Assembly (NCBI GenBank): GCA_022496185.1
Contig: WTXG01000038.1
Span: 1 to 64,000 of the forward strand
DNA: 64,000 nucleotides
Direction: 5' to 3'
From: Multifurca ochricompacta
Taxonomy: Eukaryota; Basidiomycota; Agaricomycetes; Russulales; Russulaceae
Both the position numbers and the translations under genes were made by a program. Position 1 is the first letter of the stretch. Each line of letters starts with the position of its first letter. Positions 33,229-44,952 of this stretch are shown here, in pieces. The notes below the pieces were generated by a model that had not been told where the DNA came from, ran no database searches, and was given only the letters and a program-made list of their open reading frames with translations.

Positions 33229-34743
33229 GTGGCTTCTAGTCGCAGCCAGACCCTCTTCCGAGAAGAACTCATTGACCGCAGAGACGAGAATAATCTTTCA
33301 CAGCAAGTACTTGGCTCTGCCACCTGGAAAGACTTTGAATCCAAGTTTGGATACTACGTCTATCACAATGGAAGATACCAACTGGTAGAATATGACAACG
33401 AGAAAAGAGTTTGGTATTGTATCCGATATTCGGACAGCTGACACTCTTGGGTCACTACAGGACCTGCCCCACCCGAATTTGGACTAGGCCCATGGAGAGA
33501 AAACCCTCCAGCCATTGTCATGGACTCTGAACCAGAGGAGTACATAGAAGAACCCAGTGAAGAAGAAGCACCAGCATTAGCAGTGTCTACGTCTCTGGTT
33601 GCACTGGCAGTTGTCACAATCAGAGCCCCTGCTTTGACAACTCCACAGATATCAACACAGTCTACACAAACCATCACCTTATCCCACCAACCCATGTCTA
33701 CCATTGCCGCCCAACTCCCAGATCCTGCCCCACCAGCCCCCGTGGTGGCACCACCAAACATCCCCCCCCCTTCAGGACGACTGTCAGGAGTGCTACCCCA
33801 AATGTTCACAGGGGACTGCTCACAAAGCAAGAAGTTTATGTTGGAGTTCACGACCTTCAAGAACTTCAATCATGATGTCCCACAGATTGTCAACCTGTTC
33901 CAGCGTGCCAATCTGTTCCTTTCCTTAATCCGAGGGGATGTGGTGGACAACTGGACCATGGAACAGTTGGAGTGGTTAAATGAACAAGTTGAAAGCAGGC
34001 GTTGTACTACAAGCAAAGGTCTTTGGGAGACCATCGCCAACAGGTTCAAAGACACCTTCACGGATGGGCAGGCCAAGCAGAAGGCAGCCCAGGAATTGAA
34101 ATCCCTCAGAATGGAGAAAGGCGAACTAGATGCATACGTCGCCAAGTTCAGAAGCCTGGCCAATAGGGCCAGCTATGACACAGATGAGGAGGCAACACTA
34201 GACCTCTTCTCACAAGGACTACCCAACCCGCTGGTCAAAAACATTATACAGTTCCATCATCCTCATGATTGGGACGGTTGGGTCAATGCTGCCCAACAGC
34301 AGCAACAAGACTACCTCGACTTCCAAACATGATTTGGAGTCGACACCAAAAAGGGAAAGACCCAAGACCAGTGGAAGGCTGCCTTCAGAGTGAAGCCTGC
34401 CCAGCACACCCAACAGGATCCAAACGCCATGGACACCTCTGCAGATTGAGCCCAAGCTCAGGCAGTGCTTACAGAAGATGAGCGGCAGACATTAATGAAA
34501 GAAGGACGATGCTTTCGCTGTAGAGCATTAGGGCATATGTCTTGGGATTGTCCCAAGAGGGGAGCGTGTGCCGCCACAGCAACCATCATGCCAGAAAGCC
34601 CCACTCAAAACAACCCACCTACTGTGGACAAAAGGTCAAAGGAAGAGAAAGCTCAGGATATATGGGCCAACATGATGAAAGAGAGCGAGGAAGTACGCGC
34701 CATTCTGGTGGAGAAGGCATTTGCAAAAAAAGATTTTTGTTAG
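33229..34743 (+). pseudogene. A3 gag
   Basis: The gag is in one frame from GTG 33229 to TAG 34741-34743 (505 codons including the stop). Internal stops are at about 33439, 34330 and 34447 (TGA, where A2 has CGA or CGG). The capsid part runs from about 33780 and the zinc knuckle CFRCRALGHMSWDC is at about 34510. The last codons read AKKDFC over an A7 run (34726-34732), where the -1 pol frame begins. Confidence 0.87.
34726..34743 (+). promoter_or_regulatory. probable -1 ribosomal frameshift site between gag and pol
   Basis: In gag frame the run reads GCA AAA AAA GAT, an A AAA AAA slippery heptamer, with the gag stop 9 bases further on. The pol frame is -1 relative to gag and is open from here into the protease. 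A2 has GCG AAA AAG at the same place. A downstream RNA structure was not checked. Confidence 0.45.
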
Positions 34744-37700
34744 GCTCAAACCCATCGGCCTGGGCACGAGCACTCCATGTCACCTCTGTGTATGCTAGTC
34801 GATTCAAGTCATTAAAAATACCAGTTCATTTTGAAACTACACAGAGGACGGCCGATTGAGACATTTTAGTGGACTCTGGAGCCACAGATAACTTCATTCA
34901 CCCATGACTCATCAGGACAATGGGTCTGGGAAGGCTGGCACTTCCCCAGGAAAAAAACATTTGGAACATTGATGGAATGGCCAACTGTGCCGGAAAAATC
35001 ACCCATTATACAGACCTAAACGTCCAAGTGGGGGAAACAACAAAGATTATTTGCTTCTTGATCACTGATCTAGGGGACGAAGACCTTATTTTGGGATATC
35101 CATGGCTTGCTGCCTTCGAACCAAAGATTAACTGGGCTGATGCAACCATGGATAAGGACTTGTATCCAACCATTATCACATCGCTGGGCTACAATTATAC
35201 AATCAGACATCCCATAGCAAGGACCACACGGACAGAAGAAGGGGATGACCTTGGTCATTGTTATGTCACCAAAGCGTCAGAATTGGCCCAGAAGGCAGTA
35301 CAAGGACAGGTTGAGAAGACGTACCATGACGTAATGCCAAGCATATATCAGCGGCATTGGAGGGTATTCTCTGAAGAGGAATCACATCACTTTCCCCCAC
35401 AGTGACCATGGGATCATGCCATCGACCTCCTCCCAGATACGCCAGCTGCTATAGACTGCAAAATCTACCCACTATCCCAAACTGGGCAGGTGGCACTCAC
35501 TGAATTCCTTGAAGAGCATCTAGCCAAGGGATACATTTGCCCATCCAAGTCACAGTATGCCTCGCCCTTCTTCTTCATCAAGAAGAAGGACGGCAAGCTG
35601 CAACCAGTCCAGGACTACCAAAGGATTAATATGTATACTGTGAAGAACGCCTATCCCCTGCCCCTCATTTCTGAGCTTATCAACACCATGCGGGATAAGT
35701 CCCTCTTTTCAAAAATGGATGTACACTGGGGTTACAATAATGTCAGAATCAAAGAAGGCGACCAGTGCAAAGCGGCATTTAAAATGAATCAAGGATTGTT
35801 CGAGCTGAATGTCATGTTTTTTGGACTTACAAACTCACCAGCAACGTTCCAATCCATGATGAATCACATTTTTTGAGACCTCATCCTTACCGGCAAAGTG
35901 GTAGTTTACATGGATGACATCATGGTTGCCACCACCAATGATTTGAATCACCATTGAGAGCGAGTACATCAGGTGCTAGATATACTGCACAAACATGATC
36001 TGTACCTCAAACCTGCCAAGTGTTCCTTTGAACAGCAAAGTGTCGAATACCTAGGAGTAATTCTGGAGGGAGGACGGGTGTGTATGGACCCCGTTAAGGT
36101 ACAAGGAATCTGGGAATGGCCAACACCAACTTGTGTCAAGGATGTCTGATCCTTTATTGGATTCTGTAACTTCTACCAGCGCTTCGTCAAGGGATTCTCG
36201 GGCATTGCATGACCCTTAAATGACCTCCTGAAAAAGGATGTGCTATGGCATTGGAATACTGAACAACAATGAGCATTCAAGCAGATCAGGGACCTGGTTG
36301 GCTCAGAGCCAGTACTCATCCAACCTGACCTGAGTTGCCCCTTCGAATTGGAAGTGGACACCTCCCACTTTGCAAATGGGGCAGTGCTATATCAAAAGGA
36401 CAGTTTGCAAGTGCTTCACCCAGTGGCATACTATTCAGAAACCTTTTCATCCGCCGAGCGAAATTATGACATTTGGGACCGAGAACTCTTAGCCATAGTC
36501 AAGGCACTATGACATTGGCAGCCGTATCTTGCAGGGAATCCTTACAAAATAATCATCTACACTGATCATTCCAACCTATTGTACTGGAAAGAACCCCACA
36601 AGATTAGCCGACGCATAGCATGAGAGGTCCTAGAGCTTGAGGAGTACAACTTCGTCTTGAAGCACATTGCAGGGAGTCAGAATGCGCAAGCAGATGCATT
36701 GTCACGAAGACCAGACATGCATACGGGGGAAGACGATAATGACAATGTAACCGTCCTCCCAGAAGAGGTGTTTGCAAAGACGGTGGTAGTCAGCCTTCAC
36801 GATATGGACTTGTGGGCACAAGTCTCACAGAACATGAACCCAGAGCTATGTCACTTGTGGGCTGACACACATAATCTGAAAGAAGTTAACAGCCTCTGGT
36901 GGAAAGATGGAGACTGACTTGTTGTCACCGGTGGCAACAACATTAAGAGGGGGGTGATCCATTTTCACCACGACCTCCCCTCTGCTGGTCACCCTGGCAT
37001 CACCAACACTTACGCTCTTGCCAAATGCGATTACTGGTGGCCAAACATGAAAAAGGACATTGAAGACTATGTAAAAGGATGCACAGACTGCCAGGCCAAC
37101 AAAGTGAATATGCACCTGCACCCACTGGCAATGTTTCCCATCACTCCCACTACTTCTCTGCCATTCCAGACAATTGCCATGGATTTCATAGTCAAACTAC
37201 CCAACTCCAGAGGCTTTGACTCCATTTTGACCATCACGGACCATGACTACTCCAAGGCAGCGCTCTTCATACCATGTAAAGAATCCATCACAGCTGAAGG
37301 AGTAGCCAAACTCTATCTTGACCACGTCTACCAACATTATGGTCTCCCAGAAAAGATCATCTCCGACCGAGATCCACGCTTTACCTTGACATTTGCCAGA
37401 GCATTATGCAAAGTTCTGGACATAAAGCAAAACATCTTGACAGCCTACCACCCCCAAACAGATGGACAGTCAGAGTGCACCAATCAGTGGCTGGAGCAAT
37501 ACCTCTGATTCTGGTGCAACAGACAACAGGACGATTGGGTGGACTGGCTGGCAACAGCGGAGTTTGCACATAACTCCTGGCCTAACGGCACAACAAAGAC
37601 CCCCCCATTTTCCCTTATCATGGGCTGGGTACCACGTACCACATGGACTGATAAGCCTATGAATGTTCCCACGACCTCACAGCGACTTAACCAATGGGAC

Positions 37701-38222
37701 AAGATCCAGAAATCTGCCAATGAAAACTTGTTAAAGGCGCAACAGACCTTATCAGATAAACCCTCAAAGTTCACACCTTATCAAGCCAATGAACAGGTTT
37801 GGCTGGAAGGGAAGCACATCCACACATCACACCCCACAGCTAAATTGGCACCCCAATGTCATGGGCCCTTCAGAATCACGAGGAAGTTATCAGACGTGTC
37901 ATATGAGCTCAAACTCCCTCCCACATGGAAGATTCACCTGGTCTTCCACACTAAGCTTCTGACACCATACAAGGAAACATCCATGCATGGGGAAAACTTC
38001 CCAAGACCCCCACTGGAGTTAGTTGACAGAGAAGCAGAATGGGAGGTGGAGCAGATTGTAAACTCCGCCTATTGAGGCTGAGGGCGCAAACTGCATTACC
38101 TGATCAAGTGGAAGGGTTTCCCAAACTCTGACAACTTGTGGGAACCTGCTGGGAATATCTTTGCCCTGGACCTGATCACGGAGTTCCACTTACAACATCC
38201 CCAAGCACCCAGGAATAATTAA
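34733..38222 (+). pseudogene. A3 pol: protease, RT, RNase H, integrase, chromodomain
   Basis: A single frame with no indel runs from the frameshift site to TAA 38220-38222, about 1160 codons. Protease shows VDSGATDNFIHP (34868 on). RT shows [10 protein letters not shown] and YMDD (35909-35920). RNase H is near 36340-36700, integrase 36950-37900 (AMDFIVKLP, SDRDPRF, TDGQSECTNQW) and the chromodomain about 38035-38190. Over a dozen TGA codons replace Arg codons of A1 or A2, for example at 34857, 35403, 35874, 35956, 36147, 36210, 36270, 36510, 36622, 36914, 37507 and 38073. Conserved length with pure nonsense decay is consistent with deamination after insertion. Confidence 0.9.
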
Positions 38223-38294
38223 AAGGGAAGCAGACTCCCGACTTCCTTCCCCCAGAACAACGCTTCATCAGCAACATCCTAACCACAAACCAAT

Positions 38295-39488
38295 ATGTCT
38301 TCCTCCTTCATTGCTGCCTCTGCTGCCATCAATGCCTTTGCTGCCACTACTGTGGTTGTAGAAGCCTTTCCTTCCGCTCACCCCTCTACTCATCCCTCTT
38401 CCCCCATTGACTACAAAGCTGCTGAAGAACAAGTCAAGAACCAGTCGCCTAATCCCAATGATGACTTCACCCATTCCAAAGAACCCCACCCAAATGACCT
38501 CCTCGACATGGAGCAAGATGACGATGTACCTGAGTTCCCCTTCTTTGCCAATAACCCAAATTCCTCCATGTACTATCCCCTCGAAATCGCCATGGCTGAC
38601 GGAGAAAAGGTCATAGCTAAGTACATATTTTACACCAACGGAGGAATGGATGTCGCAGGGTGTATGAAAAAGGATGGGCCTGTCTACGGGGCCCCAGTTT
38701 ACTTGGAAGAAAGGTACACTGGTCATCTTCACCACACAATGAGTGACGAACAACTGGGACATCTTGCAGCTGACGACCCCCGAGCCTTTGTGATCGACAA
38801 GGTATTAAATGACATGCGCCTTCCGCGTCTCAAGGCCGAAGTAATGAGACTGCGGAAGACCCTCACACTACATACCATGCTCAATACCCAGTACAAAGAG
38901 TATGCAAAGCAAATGACAAGGCTCACAAGGGGGATGTTCCAAGTGGAGCAGGAGTTGACAGAGATTCGGAAAAGGCTGGAGATAGGGGACGCATATCAGA
39001 CAATTGCTGAGAGGTACACAGATACCTATGCATGACCCCTCCCCCCACTATCGCTAGGAGCGGCACCACAACTGCTGCCAAACCGATTTGAGATGCCATG
39101 TATGCACGAGAACCCCCGAGGAGAGACTTGCTGGTGATGCGACAGCAAGTACCACATTAGCTGGAATTGCCCCCTCAATCACAAATGGTGCTGCCACTGC
39201 CAAAGCAACCTACATTGGAGTCGGTTCTGTATTTTCCGATGTCTAGGTGTTGCTCCCACCATTGTCAACCCTTCGGGATGGTGTGGAAAGTGTCTGCGAC
39301 ACAACACGGGGCATCGTGAGCTCGATTGTCCAGTTTACGACCTATGTTGCCAGTGCGGACGACGCAGCCCATACAGCTTCCTGCGCACACACCAATGCGC
39401 AGCAGATGAAACTTACACTGTAGGGGATCGAAATCTGGCAGATGATTATGTGGACTTGGTGCAAGATGATGATGGTGCATGTTTCTAG
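38295..39488 (+). pseudogene. A3 ORF3: coiled-coil, four zinc-knuckle protein
   Basis: Like A2, this is exactly 398 codons from ATG to TAG (39486-39488), with no indel. The N-terminal 246 codons are open (to about 39033), covering the acidic region, the YTNGGMDVAGCMKKDGPVYG block and the coiled coil. Stops then occur at the TYA*PLPP and CW*CDSKY positions, both TGA. Four Cys/His boxes follow: CW-CDSKYHISWNC, CCHCQSNLHWSRFC, CGKCLRHNTGHRELDC and a last CCQC...C box. It begins 73 bases after the pol stop. Function is unknown. Confidence 0.85.
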
Positions 39489-39519
39489 CTGGGTCAGCTC
39501 GAGCCAGAAGGGAGGGTGA

Positions 39520-40103
39520 TGTTATGAACAGGGCCCAGCAGCCCTATTTTCTTCACTCTTCCCAACAGGGACCCCACTCGCCCACCGACACTCCACTTTC
39601 TCATTACGTCTCCCTCCTGGGACCCTTCACATGCATTGCTCCCATCCCCATGACCATTGTTTGGACTTGTATACATATTGTTTACTTATGATTGCCCTTC
39701 TTATCTCCTTATCTCTATGACCAGACACTTACTTAATTCCCTATCAGAAGCCCAGCTTTATGCCCTACGCTTTCGTATATTTGGGCCCACATGACTCCGA
39801 GATAGCTTATCTATAGACGCCTGCCTGATTACATATATAAGTCCGCCTTAGCTACATTGTAGGCCTCAGACTCGACTTATTGAATACATCGGTGTTTGTC
39901 TTCTGGACTTCCCCTTGAAACCTCTGACTTGTCTGTCTCAGTGCTTTCGGCACTTTCCTGCTTAACATTGTCTTAGGGAGCAGCCCCTTTGACTTTGACT
40001 CAATCCCTTAAACACTCCAAGAGGCCTTATTGGCTTCTTACCTGAAACCCTTGATCAGCACTGTTGCACAAGTTGTGTGGAACGTCCCACACCGGACGTA
40101 ACA
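39520..40103 (+). repeat. 3' LTR of A3
   Basis: A 584-bp LTR follows the purine tract AGAAGGGAGGGTGA. Its CpG sites are better kept than in the 5' LTR at several positions, and the reverse at others. Confidence 0.94.
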
Positions 40104-40641
40104 ATTTTGGTAAGAAGGAAAGAGACAAGCAAGGAAAAGACCAGGTCCTGAAGATGGTGAAGTGATGGTGAAGTGACAGTGAAGTTCAGGCGACAGTTAA
40201 CATACAAAATATATAGTAAGAAGTGGATGGAGAGGTGAAGAAATTGAAAAATTTGATGGATGGGCAGCCAGCCCGGAGTAAAGACAGTATGAAGTAGCTG
40301 ATAAGATCAAACTTGAAACTCGCACCATGCATTAAACACTTTGAAGTATAGTAAAGAGTGTCTAAAAATTGAGACCTAATATCAGAAAATTTATAGTCCA
40401 GGGCTTGTACAGAGAGTTAGCCAAAAGTGGAGGAGGCCAAAGGTTTCATGCCCAATGCTCACACCTTCCTTACACCGCAGTAGCTGACTGATGTACCTTA
40501 GTAATGATGTACAAGCATGTGATTACCTACACGCCAATGGCCTTATTCCCTCTTTTTTATTGTTTGGACTTTGTCCGGCACTTGTGGACTTATTCCCAGT
40601 GCACAGACCATCCCTTGGAAGAGTATATAAGTGTTATGACC

Positions 40642-41154
40642 TGTTGACACAGGACGTGTCTGGAGATGCTTCAGGCATCTAAGGTTCGCTTCAGCTGTAG
40701 ATTAGATTAGATTAGATTTCGGAGTATCGGACTTTTTATGTTATCTTTATTACACTTCCTTCTCTCCTTACTCAGCTGATTAGTGATGGACTTAGTAATG
40801 CGCAGTAAGCATGTGATATCTCTTTGGCCAATGGCCTTTATCCCTCTCTGTTTATTGTCCGGCACTTGTGGACTTATTCCCAGTGCGCACAGACCATTTC
40901 CCCTGGCCCCCATGGGTATATAAGGGTGTCTGTTTCGTCTCTTTCACTTCAGAGTTTCTTCAACCTCTGAAGTGTAAGTCTTACTATACTTTCTACTTTC
41001 CTTTGACTAACGTCTCTTGTAGATACTTGTCTTTCTAGGTCAGTAGTATAGTCAATACAGAGTTTCTTCAACCTCTGAAGTATACTTGTCTTTCTAGCTC
41101 TAACTGCTACTAACCAACCACAGTCAGTATAACCAGCAGCATGTTTGTTTGACA
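40642..41154 (+). repeat. 5' LTR of Cop2
   Basis: The 513-bp LTR starts TGTTGACACAGG and ends GTTTGACA. TATATAAG is at 40917-40924. The leader segment starts about 33 bases downstream (40950) and is present twice: with an intron-like insert (40974-41022), then without it (41058-41097). Confidence 0.95.
40974..41022 (+). other. intron-like insert in the LTR leader (Cop2)
   Basis: This 49-nt segment begins GTAAGT, contains the branch-point-like CTAAC (41007-41011) and ends TTGTAG. The flanking exons (40951-40973 and 41023-41038) reappear joined without a gap at 41059-41097. Equivalent inserts lie at 54475-54530 in Cop3, 55687-55741 in the Cop4 5' LTR and 29165-29111 (minus strand) in the solo LTR at 28982. 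The 3' LTRs of Cop2 and Cop4 carry the same structure. Confidence 0.75.
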
Positions 41155-41168
41155 GGTTATGGGCCCTG
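41155..41168 (+). other. Cop2 primer-binding site, half-tRNA type
   Basis: GGTTATGGGCCCTG directly follows the LTR. It is complementary to the anticodon-loop region of initiator methionine tRNA (CAT anticodon within GGGCCCATAACC), the primer known for Drosophila copia and, in related form, Ty5. Cop4 (55870) and Cop5 (49866, minus strand) have the same site. Confidence 0.7.
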
Positions 41169-42094
41169 CCACTCATACTGATCTGTAATTCCCTTTCTGT
41201 TCATTACAGCCCAACTCGCTTTTCGCACTTCAAGCTCACAAAAGCTTCAAAGTCTTTCCCACTAGCTTCTTCCAGTGAGCTTTCATATTTACTGTCTGTG
41301 CACCTTAACACCCCACAGGATGATGCAGTTCACTGCTCATCCTGAACTGTGTGGCTAGCCCTTCGGGGTTCTTGCAAAAGGTGATGAGGGACCCTAAGCG
41401 GGTGAAACACCTTGAGCTCCTTGAGTGCGCACTAGGTATTAGTAACATTCATAGTTGTAGCTGGGTTTTCGTCCCATAGATAGTTTTAGTAGGCCTATAG
41501 CCAGAAGCTTGTGGCTTTAAGTCCAGTTAATGCTTGGCTCAATCCGTAAGCCAGGTTTAGCAACCTGCAGGTAGAGTTTAGGGTCTAGAACAAGGCATGG
41601 GTAGTCACTCCCATGACACTTGGGCTCGATACAAGTAGGCTGCACTACTATAGTCTATACATAGTAGATATAGTCTTTATCTCTGGGCATAAGCATTTGT
41701 TGCCTTTGTAGGGTAACCACGCCCTACCAGAGACAGACTAGACATCTACTTAGTCATGGCCCCAATCATCTAGGGCTTAATCATGGACTCCACCACCAGC
41801 ATTAGAGGAAGGGCTATACACCCTTTGTCTCTAATGGAACTTGCGGTTGGCTCCTCCATGACATGACTCCCAGTCTTGGTTACACTAGACACTCTGGCTA
41901 GTCTACCAGAGCTTATGTCTAGTTACAAGATTGCGCTAGACAGCCTTACTATACCTAGAAAGTCGCACAACAAAGGCAGGACCTTCTTAGGTTCTGAAGC
42001 ATAGTGCCACAGTATGGGGTGGCACTCTTAAGCGAGACCTGGGCACTGGTTCTAATTGCTCCTTGGAACCAGGAACACTTATAACATCTCAAAA
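41169..42094 (+). other. Cop2 long 5' leader, noncoding
   Basis: About 0.93 kb lies between primer site and gag ATG without a credible ORF. It matches the Cop4 leader (55884-56801) in order and content, with long near-identical stretches such as the AAAAGGTGA(T/C)GAGGGACCC region and a CATGGGTAGTCACTCCCATG hairpin. It may hold packaging or translation signals. Confidence 0.6.
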
Positions 42095-44952
42095 ATGCCG
42101 TCTTCAATCGTCTTCCCTCCCTCCTCAAAGATGGAGCGCCTCGATGGGTCCAACTGGCAGGTTTGGTCTGCCAACTTTAACGCCCTTCTGAGGATGAATG
42201 GGCTCAGGAGGCACATACTTACGCCTTACCCTGATATGCCCCTCCTCCCAGAGGACAAGGAGGAAAAGGAGAAAATGCAAAAAGAAGTCATTGACCCCAT
42301 CCTTAGGGAATGGATGGGTGAAGAGGAAATGCTAATTGGGCTCCTCTTTCTTAACGTTACCCAAGAAGTCTACTCCCAAGTAGCTTCTGATGCCAATTAT
42401 CCTTCTCTTAGTGAGAAGTATAATAAGTTGGAGTGGCTATATGGCTCTGTAGGTAGCATGGCCACATATAATCTGTGGCTTGCCCTGGTGTCCTTCCATC
42501 TTGATGAAGGACAGACATTCAGGACCCAATTACCAAAGGTCCTGGATGCCAGGAGTACCCTCAGGGAGAACGGGATGGAGGTCAATGACCTCCAGATGAG
42601 CTTCATTTTATTGAAAGCTCTCCCTGACTCCTACAGTGCCATTGCTGGCTCCATACTGGCCTCTGGCGATCCAGAGCGACTCTCTCCTCAGGACCTTGTG
42701 CAGAGGTTCCTAAATGAGGAAAGTCGCCTGGCGGGTCCCTCAGGAAGTGGTAGTGCAGTCCTGTCTAAGGCTGCACCTGTCAAATCTAAACCAAAAACTA
42801 CAAATTTATCACCACTTCCCGCTGCTGCCCCTGGTTCACAAGGGGTGGTCTGCTTCTATTGTCAAAAGCCTGGACACAAGTCCAATGCTTGCACAAAGAA
42901 GAAGAAGGACCTGGAGAATGCCAAAAAGGGCAAGGCAGGGAACAAGAAGAGGGCTGAGGCCCAACATGTAAACACTATAGCCACCGTAGTTAATGGTAGT
43001 GGCAAAATAGAGGAGGTGCAAGAAGCACCTCGAATTTGCCTTTATGTTCACACCTATAATCTGGACATCGATTCAGATTATTGGATGCTTGATAGTGGAG
43101 CAACGGCTCACTTCAGTCCAAACCTTGAAGACTTCGATACATATAAAGTCGACAGCACCCATGAAGTATCACTAGGTGACAACTCTATAGTCAAAACAAG
43201 TGGAGTTGGCACCGTGGTCATCAGGACTGATCAAGGTTTCGACTTGGAATTGAGCAATGTGCTCCACATGCCTGGAGGACATAAAATACTCTCCACCAGT
43301 GCCCTAGTAGAAAAAGGGGCAACTGTGTTCTTTGATAATAAGAAGGCAACAATTAAATATGGCGATAATATAATAGCGGAAGCATGGAAGTTTGGCAAAT
43401 TGTATTGGGTACTAGGCAAACATGTCCTAAACAGTATCCATACATCTGCATCTGCCTCACTAGAAATCTGGCATCAAAGAATGGGCCACATGTCTAAAGA
43501 AGCCCTGAAGAGATATGCTCCTGAGGCAGTTAAAGGCCTCAAAATTAATAATAGCCAAGTGGAAGACAAGCCATGTTATGGCTGTGAAATGGGCAAGTCC
43601 CATCGTCTTCCATTTCCCCCATCTTCAAAGTGCGCATCAGCCCCCCTTGAGATCCTTCATAGTGATCTTGTAGGTCCCTTGCAGTGCAGTTCAATACAAG
43701 GGAATCTATACTTTGCCACCTTCTTGGACGACTTTAGCAGATACGCTTTAATTGTTCCAATGAAGTCAAAAGATCTGTTTACACCAGTTTTTAATAAACT
43801 GAAGACATTACTTGAAAACAAATTTAATCATAAAATCAAGTGTCTTCATACAGACCGTGGTGGCGAGTATGTGAACAAGGCACTGAAAGCAACGCTTGAA
43901 GATTTTGGCATAGAGCATAAACTCACGATGCCGTATAGTCCACAACAGAATGGAAGGGCTGAGAGGTTCAATAGAACCATTATGGAAAAAGGCACTAGCA
44001 TGCTGCACGATGCTGGCCTGTCTCTTGGCTTCTGGGAGTGTGCTGTCGAGACAGCATGTCATATCTATAACAGAACTCCCATCCATTCTAACAAGTGGAA
44101 AACTCTGCTTGAGCTTCTGGTTGGGAACAAACCAGATGTCTCATACTTTAAGGTCTTTGGTTGCAAAGCCTTCTATCATGTTCCAGAGGGCAAGCGGCGT
44201 AAATTAGATCCCAAAGCTAGGGAAGCCGTCTTTGTCAGATATGAGCCCACTTCTAAGGGCTATACACTTTGGGATAGTCGTATCTGGTCTCTCATCTCTT
44301 CACGAGATGTTACATTTGATGAGAGATCCTTCCCATCCCGCTCTGTGAAGGACAGCAGAGCAGATAAATCCACAGAGCAACCTAGTCAAGGTGGCTCATT
44401 TACTTTACCTGGTGGCGCAGTCCAGCCACCACCAGCAACTGCTACGCATGTTCCTGAGGCTCCTCAAGATGAGGAAGACCTAGAAGAGGAACAGGAGGAC
44501 ATCGTACCTCCTCAATTACCACCACAGCCTACCACACCCACACGTAATGTAGACACCACACAACCTCAGACTATATACCAGACTCCTCCATCACAAGTCA
44601 TGGAACCTTCCTCCCCTCCCAAAAGAACCTGTGCAATCAGAAAATCAGAAAGGATTGCAGGCAGACTTCCTCAACCTAATTTTCAGAGGACAAGTCCACG
44701 CTCTGAACGACGAGATAGGGCAATCCAAGATGATTTGGACTTGGATACTGCACATCCCAATTGGAATCGTCGTCTGAATCCTTGCTTCTACAACAAGGAT
44801 AATGCAGAGTTTGTGCAGGGTTCTTCCAGACTTGGACAGATGGATCTACTTAATGCTGCGGGATCACCCTATAGGGATCCTCTTACATTTAAAGAAGCAA
44901 TGGAGTCTGATAATGCCAGTGATTGGCTTGAGGCATGTCAATATGAAATTGA

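Larger units (their letters stand above)
32626..40103 (+). mobile_element. GypA copy A3, complete Ty3/gypsy chromovirus
   Basis: A 7478-bp element has 584-bp LTRs and a perfect target duplication ATTTT (32621-32625 and 40104-40108). All reading frames (gag, pol, ORF3) keep their frame from end to end; the only damage is point nonsense, nearly all TGA. It is therefore the best guide to the family's gene structure. The LTRs differ at roughly 20 positions, almost all transitions. Confidence 0.95.
20214..40474 (-). mobile_element. GypC, Ty3/gypsy element of a third family, full length
   Basis: A reverse-oriented gypsy element has two LTRs that each total 717 bp once later insertions are removed. 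A 4-base duplication CCGC flanks it (20210-20213 and 40475-40478). On the minus strand the order is LTR, tRNA-type primer site, gag, protease, RT, RNase H, integrase, LTR. It has collected at least six later insertions. The coding part is badly decayed. Confidence 0.9.
32275..40474 (-). repeat. 5' LTR of GypC, split by GypA copy A3
   Basis: The pieces are 32275-32625 and 40109-40474, together 717 bp, the same length as the other LTR. Differences from the left LTR are mostly transitions. Confidence 0.88.

Noticed and set aside
40707..40913. Identical 68-codon minus-strand ORFs at 40707-40913 and 52144-52350
   Set aside because: They are the two Cop2 LTRs read backwards; useful only as a check that the LTRs are identical.
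41039..41060. A second GT...AG interval (GTCAGTAG...ACAG) between the two leader copies
   Set aside because: It is only about 22 nt, too short for a spliceosomal intron, and has no branch-point motif.
41580..41640. tRNA-like look of the Cop leader (GGGCTCGATAC and a CATGGG hairpin)
   Set aside because: No cloverleaf could be folded by eye, and the stretch occurs at the same place in both Cop leaders, so it belongs to the leader.
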